Assembly: GCF_027595985.1 (NCBI RefSeq)
Contig: NC_073302.1
Coordinates: 403,480,003 to 403,544,002 of the forward strand
DNA from: Sorex araneus
Taxonomy: Eukaryota; Chordata; Mammalia; Eulipotyphla; Soricidae
DNA length: 64,000 nt
Direction of reading: 5' to 3'
Under the pieces are notes generated by a model. The model did not search any database. It worked only from the letters and a program-made list of their open reading frames with translations, and was not told the origin of the DNA. Shown here in pieces: positions 32,290 to 41,975 of this stretch (position 1 is the stretch's first letter; each line of letters opens with the position of its first letter). The translations under genes and the position numbers were made by a program.

Positions 32290-33553
32290 TGTAGGATAAC
32301 ATTGGGTTTGTCCTGTTAGCCTTGCCACAGGGAACTTAGTTTACCTTAAAGCAATGTCCTTTCTGTATGGACACAGGAAGACAGTTAATATTATGCTTTG
32401 AAACTTGGGAGTTGATTAACTCCAATAATATTTACTACTGGGCATCTGCTTTCTCAACTCAGTTGCCCTTCGTTCCTAGCACCCCCAAAGCAGGGTCCCG
32501 ACAAGGGACGGAATGGACCCAGGGCAAGCTGTGAGCTACCCTGGCATTGAAATGGGCCAGGCCAAAGCACCACAATACTCAACTATATGTTGAGAACATG
32601 GTCATAGACAAATGCTGTCATGATCCAAAAGTAATGACGAGATTAGGAACCTGATGGGGTTAGGAAGACTAACCTGGCCTGAGGACTGTATATATATGTA
32701 TGCATATCTGGAATATATAGTGAGATGTCCTCAGGAAGAACCAAACTTTAAGTCTGATATATCTCTTACTGTGCTCATACAGAATAACATTGCTAGGCAT
32801 ATTAGAAGTAAATTTACTATAACTATTTAAGTGGATTACTAGCTGAGGAAGGAAGAAAGTGACACACCCTGGATGGGATCCCACCCTTAAGTGGATCTCC
32901 TAGTAATCTGGAGTAATCTCCTTAGATGAGATTTTGTTAATCTCCTGGAGGAGTGGTTTTACCCCTCTTTGTTGATTTGTTAATATTCAACCCACCTTTG
33001 TGTCACCACCCTATGTGATTGCTATATAAATTAAGACTATAAGAGAAGTAGAAGGAGAAGACACACAGAGAGATAACAAAGAAGCAAGGAGAAGACACAG
33101 AAGCAAGCAGAAGACACAGAAACAGGGAGAAGATACAGAAGCAGAGCACAGAGTGAAAGAGAATCATCGGAGCCAGAAGCAGGGGAAAGAAAGAGCACAA
33201 AGCGAGTGAGAAGTGAGAGCGAGAGACTGAAGCAGAAGGGCTCCGGAGAGAGAGAGCTGAAGAAGAGAGATCAGAAGAGAGCAGAGGAGATATGACAGAC
33301 AGAGAGAGGTTGAAGAGACCAGAGGAGAGACTACAGAGACAGAGATAGAGATGCAGAGACAGACAGAAGAGTGCACAGCGGCACACACAGGAGCAGAGCA
33401 CAAGGAGGAGCCATCCTGATCCCGTCCATACAGAGGCTCAAGAGCACCGAACGTGAGCAGCAAGAGAGAGATAGTGCCACCCTGAGAGCCCTCGAACAAC
33501 ACAACACACACACATCACCCCTCCCGAGTGTGCGCACGTTTGTATTTTTTACA
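32290..33553 (+). mobile_element. Solo ERV LTR, copy 1 (1264 bp)
   Basis: The LTR begins 'tgtaggataacattggg' and ends 'tttgtattttttaca' (TG…CA ends). An exact 6-bp target duplication, 'ggggac', flanks it at 32284-32289 and 33554-33559, which is typical of class II-like endogenous retroviruses. A TATA box 'gctatataaa' lies at 33021-33030, followed by a purine-rich tract. There are no internal viral genes, so it is a recombination-formed solo LTR. It resembles copy 2 at 40589-41684 throughout and is about 170 bp longer, mostly in the purine tract. Open frames inside are not viral proteins. Confidence 0.93.
33041..33415 (+). repeat. Purine-rich tract inside LTR copy 1
   Basis: About 370 bp almost without T on the plus strand, made of imperfect units such as 'agaagacacagaagcaag'. 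It lies just downstream of the TATA box, so it would be in the 5' part of an LTR-initiated transcript. Its length difference accounts for most of the size difference between the two LTR copies. Confidence 0.85.
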
Positions 33554-33641
33554 GGGGACCGTTGGGGATGCTGGGGATTGAATCTGGGTCATCCACGTCC
33601 AAGGCAAATGTTCTACCTGCTGTGCTATTGCTCTAGCCCCT
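33554..33641 (-). mobile_element. SINE, 5' part, interrupted by an LTR
   Basis: 'ggggaccgttggggatgctg', 'ccaaggcaaatgttctacct' and 'gctattgctctagcccc' complete the SINE begun at 32190. Confidence 0.93.
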
Positions 33642-33704
33642 CTTCCCTCACTTTAGTGTTTTCCTAATTGTTGTTTATTCTCATTTTATTATCATGATAA
33701 AGTT

Positions 33705-33881
33705 GGTTTTTTTAAAAAAAATGTTTTAAAAATATTTTTATTAGTGAAACATCATGTGATAGTTGTAGACTTACAAACTTTCGTGCTTGTGTTTCAGTTA
33801 TACAATGATTGAGTACCCATCCCTCCACCAGTGCCCATTCTCCACAATCAATGATCCCAGTATCCCTCCTACCACCCCCAA
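33705..33881 (-). mobile_element. L1 3' end, 177-bp truncated copy
   Basis: An exact 11-bp duplication 'atgataaagtt' (33694-33704 and 33882-33892) brackets a minus-strand insert with an A-rich tail. It consists only of the L1 3' module (reverse complement of 'gtacccatccctccaccagt', 'cgtgcttgtgtttcagtt'). Confidence 0.85.
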
Positions 33882-34042
33882 ATGATAAAGTTTTTAAAGC
33901 AATAAATTTATTAATAGTGACAAACTGTCTACACATATTTGAGAATTTGCTTCTGATGTCATGTCTCTGGGACATTAATTTTCATTGTGTTAAAGGAGCT
34001 TCACATTTTAGTTACTGCAGGTATTTACTTAGGCAGAAGGGT

Positions 34043-34180
34043 TGGGCCATACTTGGTATTGCTCACAGGTCACTCCTGGCAATGCTCAGATCAGAGGATC
34101 ATTTCGTGGTGCTGAAAATCAAACTAGGGTTGGCTGCATGCAACTGAAGATCCTATCCCCTGTGCAATCTCTCTAGTCCG
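34043..34180 (-). mobile_element. Diverged SINE
   Basis: 'aggtcactcctggcaatgct', 'ggatcatttcgtggtgctga' and 'gtgcaatctctctagtccg'. Confidence 0.78.
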
Positions 34181-34255
34181 CTGAAATTATTTTAATTAAA
34201 ATGCTGTCATTCTAAACATCATGCTGAAACTCTGATTTTTACTTTTGTCACTGTC

Positions 34256-34395
34256 AGGACTAGCGGTGGTAGTGCTCAAGGGCCTCCAGGGCCACTCCTG
34301 GCGGTGTGAAGGAGCGGGGAGATGGTAAGAAGTGCTGATAGAACTTAAGACCTTGTGTGTGCCAGGCCTATGCTCTACTATTGGAGCGCACACCT
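34256..34395 (-). mobile_element. Very diverged SINE
   Basis: 'gtagtgctcaagggcctcca', 'aacttaagaccttgtgtgtg' and 'gctctactattggagcgcac' follow the order of an antisense old SINE. Confidence 0.55.
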
Positions 34396-34415
34396 GACTC
34401 TGAAACTCCACTCTT

Positions 34416-35236
34416 TTTTTCATTTACAAAGCTTCCCAGTTTAGATCTCGGTCATACAATGATCAAACATCCATCCCTTCACCAGTGCACATTTTCCACC
34501 ACCAAGAACCCCAGTATAACCCCTATTCCAACCCTCCCCCTGCCTATATGGCAAATGATTTCCATTTTACTCTCTCCACTTTGATCACATTCAATATTTC
34601 GACTAAAGACCCACCATTATTATTTGGAATTTTCCCCCAACTATCAGACCTGCTGAAAAGGCATCATTAGATAATTTGTTTTCTATTGCTGATAATGAAG
34701 AGCATATGATGCTGCGGCCACAAAGCAACCGCATGATTTTGGATTTCTGATATTTTAGAATAAGTCTGGAGGGATTTCTGCCAAAAGCTGTTGGGTTCCG
34801 AGATTGGCTTGTGTGCCTCTAGAATCATGGCTGTTCAGAAGCCAGGAGCTGTTTGTGGGCAGCAACTTGGGGCCTCATCCAGGCAGGGAGAAGGGCTGTT
34901 TCCACCCCCTATCCCGAGAGGCCCTGAGTGTCACGTCACTGCAGTCTCATACCTGACTGTCCAAGAGGCTCTGAAAAGGTGGTGGCCACTGCATCGCCAG
35001 GGAGAAAAAGTAGAAGGGACAAACATCTTTCCTTACCCGGGGTGTCATTGCGCCGTAGCTGGCATGCTCAGTCCAGATGCATTTCTGCCAAAAGCTGCTG
35101 GATTCTGAGATTGGTCTGTGTGCTTCTGGGATCATGGCCATCCAAGAGCCAGGAGCGGTTCGTGGGCAGCAACTCGGGGCCTCATCAGGGCGGGGAGTGG
35201 GGACATTTCCACTCCCTATCCCATGAAGCCCCTGCG
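34416..35236 (-). mobile_element. Complete L1-tailed retroposon, 821 bp, with tandem head
   Basis: An exact 15-bp duplication 'tgaaactccactctt' (34401-34415 and 35237-35251) defines both ends. On the minus strand it starts 'cgcaggggcttcatggg', carries a duplicated head unit, then a body matching the 385-bp element at 7704-8088 ('cagcaggtctgatagttggg', 'atattgaatgtgatcaaag'), and ends with the L1 3' module and an A-rich tail. It is non-coding and presumably L1-mobilised. Confidence 0.86.
34774..35230 (-). repeat. Tandem head units of the 821-bp retroposon
   Basis: A ~150-bp block ('atttctgccaaaagctg' to 'cactccctatccc' or its variant) occurs at 34774-34923 and again at 35081-35230, offset 307 bp. 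This resembles the monomeric promoter repeats found at the 5' ends of some L1 elements. Confidence 0.85.
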
Positions 35237-35251
35237 TGAAACTCCACTCTT

Positions 35252-36356
35252 AAATCTCCAATTTATAATGTCACAGGCTTTGTGTTCATCATTAATCTCC
35301 AATTATTTTTATCTCAATATAAGACACAATTACACTTAACAAGAACAATATAGTAACTAGAGGTAAGCATCCTAGCACTTATAGACTATATCTGGATATT
35401 GGAAACTGGTGATTTTTACTTTTTTCATTATGCCTCCAATTTCTACATGTTCCTTTTATAATAGCTTTTAAAGACAGTCTTTAATAGTCTACAATAGCAC
35501 TAAGAAATACATTTTCTAAAATAACTTCTCTTTGAGAGCAGGGGTCTTTTCATATTCTTTCCCTCTCCTTTACAGTTTAATTAAAAAAATTTTTTTAACC
35601 ATAGAAGAAATTCAGGCAACTAACTTTAATGTTCCAAGGGACAACAGTTCCAAAGTTTTATTCTTACCTAAGCAAGGGAATTCTCTCACATCTCTTGCAT
35701 TCTAATACTATAGGAACATTCTGTTTTATTGGCATGTTTTATTTCTCTCATGTAACTTTTGTTTATATTGTAGTAGAAAATTCAATTATTTTGATCTACC
35801 AATTTTCCTTCTTGGAAGCCATTTCATTTAAATTATATATTTACATTGGGAAGCATATTTAGCACGTTTTACTTATTTACTCAAACAGTTGAATGCCAAA
35901 ATTCCCATCATTACTGTACTCCCTTGAGCCATGTGGCTCTTTCTCATGTTTCTTTAGCCTCCTGATGACTAGGCTACTGTGGGTTAACGTTTTTAAATGA
36001 AAAATGAGAGACTAATGTAGGAAATAATACGTTGACTAAATATTTCAGCACCCTTATTCATGGATGGAGTAAGGGACATTCCTCCTTCCCAGAAGTGACA
36101 CTAGAGGGTTCAGAAATGTTTGGATGTACTAGAGTCAGAGTGACACCTTCATTATCATGACAGCTGACCCAAAGTGATAAAGTTTTATGTTTGGATTTAA
36201 CAATCTCAGGATCAGATACTCACTTACGCTTATCTCTTACTTATGCTTTATATTCTGAAGGAAATGGGATTTCTATAAAAAGCAATTATTCTTGGAAAAA
36301 ATAAAATCAATTTTTAGTTTTGTAGAAATAGGGAACAATAGTTATGGCCAGGGTTG
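35252..36356. other. Unannotated AT-rich DNA
   Basis: No repeat or coding signal recognised over about 1.1 kb. Confidence 0.4.
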
Positions 36357-36363
36357 GTTTTTT

Positions 36364-36537
36364 TTTTTTTTTTTGCTTTTTGGGTCACACCCAGCAATGC
36401 TCAGAGGTTACTCCTGGTTCTGCACTCAGGAATCACCACTGGTGGTGCTCGGGGGACCATATGGGATGCTGGGAATTGAACCCAGATTGGCCGCATGCAA
36501 GGCAAACACCCTACCTGCTGTACTACTGCTCCAGTCC
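36364..36537 (-). mobile_element. Young SOR-type SINE, A-tailed class
   Basis: Antisense copy with a long T-run, 'gaccatatgggatgctggga' and 'tactactgctccagtcc'. The target duplication 'cagggttggtttttt' lies at 36349-36363 and 36538-36552. Confidence 0.95.
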
Positions 36538-36899
36538 CAGGGTTGGTTTTTTGCTTGTTTTTTTGTGTATGTGTGTGCTTTGTGATGACTTCTCATCATT
36601 ATAGGTGCTACATTATGAACCAAGAGCTCTAATTCACTAAAAAGCAGCATTAGTTCTAATGTTTTCTACATTCATATATGGCAGCAACTCTGATCTGTAG
36701 CCTAGATCCAATTACCTATTTTTCATTTTGACTTGGGTATCTCCCAAGAAGGCAACATGTCTAAAACTGAACTCATGCTTTATCTCACCTAAAAACAAAC
36801 TTAGTCCCTCCACCAAGAATCTCTATCTCAAAGAATAGATTTACTGATGCCATTAGTACCTGTAGATTCAGGGTCAAAAAAAAAAATCTGTCTTTGTTC

Positions 36900-36972
36900 A
36901 CTCTTGTTATATCCTATACCCAACGCAATGTCTAAGATACAGCTGGTACTTAGCATTTATTGAGTAAATGTC
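36900..36972 (+). repeat. Possible L2 3' end
   Basis: 'cccaacgcaatgtctaagat' then 'ggtacttagcatttattgag' resembles the terminal part of L2. The match is short. Confidence 0.35.
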
Positions 36973-37679
36973 AAATACTTTCATGGAAACTGTTGGTAAG
37001 TCAAATTCTCATCTCTTCCAAGACCAAGGAAATAGATCATGGTTTATATGAATTCCAAACGAATCTTTACTGCCTCTAAAATCCAGACTCTTTCCATCAT
37101 GCCAATGCTCCCACTATTTACTCAAACAGTTGAATGCCTTCTAAAATTCCCATCATTACTGTGCATCAACATGCAGTTAAATGAATGAATTGATTATAAT
37201 TTTCTCTGCTCTACCAAATTTCTTCTTCTCACACTGTGCTTCGTGAATGTGTCACTGCTGGAAAATGAACACTAACTGTGTATTCAGAGCATTTAATGGC
37301 ATATCTGAGCGAAATGTTGATATCTTGATAGGAAAGATTTCTTTGAGCTCTACTAAGCATTTTTGAAAGCAAATTGTTTCAGCAGACTGAAATTACACGC
37401 AAAATTATCCCAACTATTCACGTATGACAGGCAGTCACACTTTGTTGCAGATGAAGCTTTCAAAATCTAGGGGATGAAGCTGAATAATATCTCTTGTCTA
37501 ATTACCTCTAATCCAAGTCTCTGCTCATAGCTAAGGGCATAAGCAGATAATAAGTGCAAATAATTATGGTGGACAATATCGTAAGACTCCAGGTAGCAAT
37601 GGAGGATGCTCTCATAGCCCTGACTATACAAATGGAACAGTTGTCTTTTGTCAACTATTTTCAAGACTACCACATTCTT

Positions 37680-37850
37680 TTTTTTTTTTCTTTTTGGGTC
37701 ACATCCAGCAATGCACAGGGGTTACTCCTGGCTCTGCAGTCAGGAATTACCCCTGGTGGTGCTCAGGGGACCATATGGGATGCTGGGAATTGAACCTGGT
37801 CAACCACATGCAAGGCAAATGACCTACCCACCGTGCTATCGCTCCAGCCC
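37680..37850 (-). mobile_element. Young SOR-type SINE, A-tailed class
   Basis: Exact 17-bp duplication 'aagactaccacattctt' (37663-37679 and 37851-37867). Antisense copy ending 'gtgctatcgctccagccc'. Confidence 0.96.
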
Positions 37851-37892
37851 AAGACTACCACATTCTTAAAGAAGCAAGAAATACAGTATTCT

Positions 37893-38028
37893 TGGGCTTG
37901 ATCTATTACATTGCTCTGGGGCTACACATGACAGTACTCAGAGGACCATATGTGATGCTTATGAGTGAACTAAGATCAGCCAGGAACAAGGCAATTTCCT
38001 TAACCCCTGTCCTAGCTCTCTGGTCCCT
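37893..38028 (-). mobile_element. Diverged SINE
   Basis: 'cagaggaccatatgtgatgc', 'aacaaggcaatttccttaac' and 'cctagctctctggtccc'. Confidence 0.75.
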
Positions 38029-38721
38029 ATTATTTTACTTTTCATGTAGCAATCAGAGGGGTGCACAGTTTGGATTGATTAACAAGGTTTTACTGTCTGA
38101 TCTTGCCATGCATCAGACTACCTTAATTATATCCAATGTTGATTAACTAAATCAGTGGGGGATATACCACTCATTGTTCAGCCCCCATACCCTGAGGACA
38201 ATGTAATTCCTTAGTCACTGCTCTCTCTGCTCTGATCATTCTCACTTCATGCCTTCATCTATTCAACAAATTCCTGAAAGATAATTTGATAAATCTACGT
38301 GAGGCTAGAAGCCAGTAGATAATCATTTAATTCTAAAAGTAAAAATCCTAGTATAATGTTCACCTGGATAATTTTTTAGTTTTAAATAATAATTTTCCTA
38401 ATTATTAAGTCAGATGAGTACTTACTCTCTTTTTAGGCGAAATGTTGCCATTTGCCTTCTATCTAGGCAACAAATATTTATTTCATAGTAATAAATGTTA
38501 TCATCTTGAGTACTGGGAGCCAGTTATTTAAATCTGGGCTTCCCACCTTGGCACTCAACTGTGCATATATCAAACCACTGATTTTGTTATGGGACATAGA
38601 TTAGCAGCATTCTGGCCTTCCTACCCCATACCTGGTAATAACCAAAATACTGCGGATTCTTTCCTGATGGCCAATGTTGCCCCAGGTGGAAAAGTGCTGC
38701 TTGAAATAAAGAAATACATCA

Positions 38722-38882
38722 ACTTTTTTGACCATACCTAGTGGTACTCAGGGCTTACTTTTATGTGCTCAGGGATCATTCCTGGTGGACTCAGGAACCA
38801 TATTGAATGCCAGGAATTGAATCCAGGTACACCACTTGAAAAGCAAGCATCCTGCCCACTGTACTATCATCATTCCAGCCCC
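38722..38882 (-). mobile_element. Diverged SINE
   Basis: 'gggatcattcctggtggact', 'aatgccaggaattgaatcca' and 'tatcatcattccagcccc'. Confidence 0.83.
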
Positions 38883-39917
38883 CTATATCAATTTTCTTAA
38901 TCCTCTCTAAACAACTTCATGTGTTATGTCATATGTTCCACCAAACAGGTAAGACTACAGATTTAATAATCCGCCTGACATCACACTGCTTGTAGTCATA
39001 CAGCCTACAGTAGACCCAAAGTGTCTGATTCCAGAGCCCTCACTTAATTGCTGCCTTGGAGACTTATACCTTCTTCCAGGCTTAAGAAAAGATACGTGTG
39101 TTAGAAGAATCTCTTCCGGAGTTGCTGAAAAATAATTGCTTCAGCAGTAAGACTGAGGCCGGGATGAAAGCTGACCTCAAAGGAAGAGGGAAGAGGAAGA
39201 AAAAGTGTTTGTGCCATGGCCATTGGACCTGAGTCAGAATTGAAAGAAGACACTTTCTTAAATGGATCACCCATCTACCAAAAATACACAAAAACTTACA
39301 GCTGGCAATTGCTATTTTTTCCTCACAAGCAATTTTTAGGACAGGTAAATTGACGCTGAAAATATCAAGCCCACCAGCCAAAATAGGTCTCATCATTCCA
39401 TTCCCTCCTGTAATTGGAGATTAATATTTTCCAATTAGAGAGTTCATTTGCAGATGGCCCTTGTTAAAATGCCAATATCCATATTAAACTCTGCTACTCT
39501 CCATTTAATCAACTAGTGAGTCATTTAGCAAGCCATTAGGAAGTAAATTACAAAACAGCAAAGTTCTGAGGGGGGGCAGAGAAAATCTGGTCACCAGGTC
39601 TTTCCAGGGAAGCCACAAGAGGGGCCGCTGGTCAGTGTGGGATAGATAGACAATGTGTGTAGGTGCTGAGCAATAAGGAGGCAGCACGGAGAGACAGGAA
39701 GCTCTGGCTTCCTCTTTCCTCACCAACTCTTTGTTTGACAATCTCTTCTCTCTCTTATTCTAAGTACTTTCCCTTAAAATGCAGATTAGTCCCAGTCTAT
39801 CTAAGAAGGCTACACATAAGACCTGTAAATTTATAGCAAAACTAAGGACTAAAAACTTCCCAGGCGGAACTGTTCCTCAAACCAGCTCCCAAATTGCTTT
39901 CTAATTTACTAATAAGT
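38883..39917. other. SINE-free stretch with a possible conserved non-coding element
   Basis: No repeat is recognised. Within 39330-39560 there is a cluster of homeodomain-type cores ('taattggagattaat', 'ccaattagag', 'catttaatcaact', 'gccattagg') in a compositionally balanced segment. That is how conserved enhancers often look, but conservation cannot be judged from one sequence. Confidence 0.35.
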
Positions 39918-40080
39918 GGCTTTTTTCTTTTTTTTTTTTGGGGGGGGTGTGTTTGGGCAACACCTGGTGGTGCTCAGAGATCAATCCTGGCAGTGCACAG
40001 GGGACAATATTGGGTGCTGGGATTGAACCCAGGCCAGCAGCATGCAAGGCACGTGCCCTATCCACTGTACTATTGCTCCA
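39918..40080 (-). mobile_element. Diverged SINE
   Basis: T-run and G-run at left, 'cagtgcacaggggacaatat', 'tgctgggattgaacccaggc' and 'tactattgctcca'. Confidence 0.85.
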
Positions 40081-40404
40081 TTAAAAGGATTTCTAAGTGC
40101 AGAAACTGTAGGCCTTACAATGTACTTAGTTTTTCCTGATCCCAGTTCCTCCTGAACATCTCATAGAGCACAAATTTTATCATTTTTCGTGGAAAAAGAG
40201 ACTTTGGGCAAAACTGTTCTAAACACTCACTGTGAATGCCATCCTGTGGTCAAGAAAGTCTTTCTTGCTGCCTTATGAAGGAGGACAAAAAGGAAGTATG
40301 TTTGTTTTTACCTGACTCATTACTGCTAAATAAATGCAAGTAGGAAACTTCTTAATCTCTGAAAGAGATAGACAATGTGAGTTTTTTCAAAAAAAAAAAT
40401 GAAG

Positions 40405-40580
40405 GTGAGGCTGAAGAGAGAGTTCAGCAGGCATGGCACTTGCCTTACATGCACTGATGTGGGCCTGACCCCCCACATCCCATATGGTCCCCTGAGCTGG
40501 CCAGGAGTGATTCCTGAATGTAGAGCCAGGAATATCCCCTGAGCAATGCCAGTTGTGGCCCTAAAACAAAACAAAAATTA
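40405..40580 (+). mobile_element. Diverged SINE
   Basis: 'aggctgaagagagagttcag', 'catcccatatggtcccctga' and an (AAAAC)n tail. The LTR at 40589 inserted just downstream of its tail. Confidence 0.88.
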
Positions 40581-40588
40581 CCATCACC

Positions 40589-41684
40589 TGTAAAAAATAC
40601 AAAGACGCGCGAGCACGTGGGAGGGGGAGATGATGTGATGTGTGTTGTGTTGTTCTCGGGCTCTTGGGGCGGCGCTCTCTCTCTCTTGCTGCTCGAGTTC
40701 AGTGTTCTCGAGCCGTTGTGCATGGACCAGATCGGGATGGCTCCTCCTGGTGCTCTGTTTCTGTGTGTGCCACTGTGCTCTCTTCTGTGTGTGTCTCTGT
40801 CTCTGTAGTCTCTCCTCTGGTCTCTTCCAATCTGTGTTTTCTCCTGTCTTCTATCTTGGCTCTGTGTCTTCTCTCCGCTTCTGTCTCTTCTCCTTGCTTC
40901 TGTCTTACCTCTGCCCCTTGTCCTGCTTCTGTGTCTTCTACCTACTCTGTTACAGTCTTAGTTTATATAGCAATCACATAGGGCGGTAACACAAAGGTGG
41001 GTTGAACATTAACAAATCAACAAAGAGGGGTAAGACCATTTCTCCAGATTAACAAAATCTCATCTAAGGAGATTACTCCAGATTACTAGGAGATCTGCTC
41101 AAGGGTGGGATCCCATCCAGGGTGTGTTACTTTCTTCCTTCCTCAGCTAGTAATCCACTTAAATAGTTATAGTAAATTTACTTCTAATATTTCTAGCAAT
41201 GTCATTCTGTATGAGTACAGTAAGAGATATATCAGACTTAAAGTTTGGTTCTTCCTGAGGACATCTCACTATATATTCCAGACCATAGTTCTCAGGCCAG
41301 GTTAGTCTTCCTGACCCCATCAGGTTCCTAGTGTTGTCGTTACTTTTGGATCATGACAGCATCTATCTATGACCATGTTCTCAACTTATAGTTGAGTATT
41401 GTGGCACTTTGGCCTGGCCGATTTTGATGTCAGGGTAGCTCACAGCTTGTCCTGGGTCCATTCCGTCCCTTGTCGGGACCCTGCTTTTGGGGTGCTAGGA
41501 ACGAAGGGCAACTAAGTTGAGAAAGCAGATGCCCAGGAGTAAATACCATTGGAGTCAATCAGCTCCCAAGTCACAAAGCGTAATATTAACTGTCTTCCTG
41601 TGTCCATACAGAAAGGACATTGCTTTAAGGTAAACTAAGTTCCCTGCGGCAAAGCTAACAAGACAAACCCAATGTTATCCTACA
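40589..41684 (-). mobile_element. Solo ERV LTR, copy 2 (1096 bp)
   Basis: Reverse-oriented copy of the LTR at 32290-33553. The plus strand begins 'tgtaaaaaatacaaagacg' and ends 'caatgttatcctaca', giving TG…CA ends. An exact 6-bp duplication 'atcacc' flanks it at 40583-40588 and 41685-41690. The TATA box lies at about 40962-40970 on the minus strand. The pyrimidine-rich tract at 40680-40950 is the complement of the purine tract in copy 1, but shorter. No viral coding region adjoins it. Confidence 0.93.
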
Positions 41685-41837
41685 ATCACCAACAAAAAAG
41701 AATGAAGGAATAAAATGATAGTGAAATTAAAATCAGGCTCTATAATAAAGCACTTTAAATCTGCTCAAAAAAGTTTTGTAAACATTTAAAAACTTTTAAA
41801 CCTGCTAATAGAAAAGCTTCTTTAAGTATATGAACCC

Positions 41838-41975
41838 TGGGCTGAGGGAAGTGGTTCAAAAGGCTAGATTACATACTTAACAAACTGGAGTCCAGGGTTC
41901 AATCCCCTAAACTTCATTTTCCTCCACACATAAGAAAGAATTTAAATTAACACACACACATACACATACACACTG
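41838..41975 (+). mobile_element. Old SINE with CA-rich tail
   Basis: 'ctgagggaagtggttcaaaa', 'ggagtccagggttcaatccc' and a (CA)n run at 41951-41972. Confidence 0.65.

Noticed and set aside
33003-33511. Leucine/serine-rich minus-strand frames of 115-132 codons
   Set aside because: They are the complement of the purine tract in the solo LTR; composition alone keeps the frames open.
40640-40989. Plus-strand frames of 113-115 codons rich in L, S and C
   Set aside because: Same pyrimidine tract in the second LTR copy; not a viral protein.
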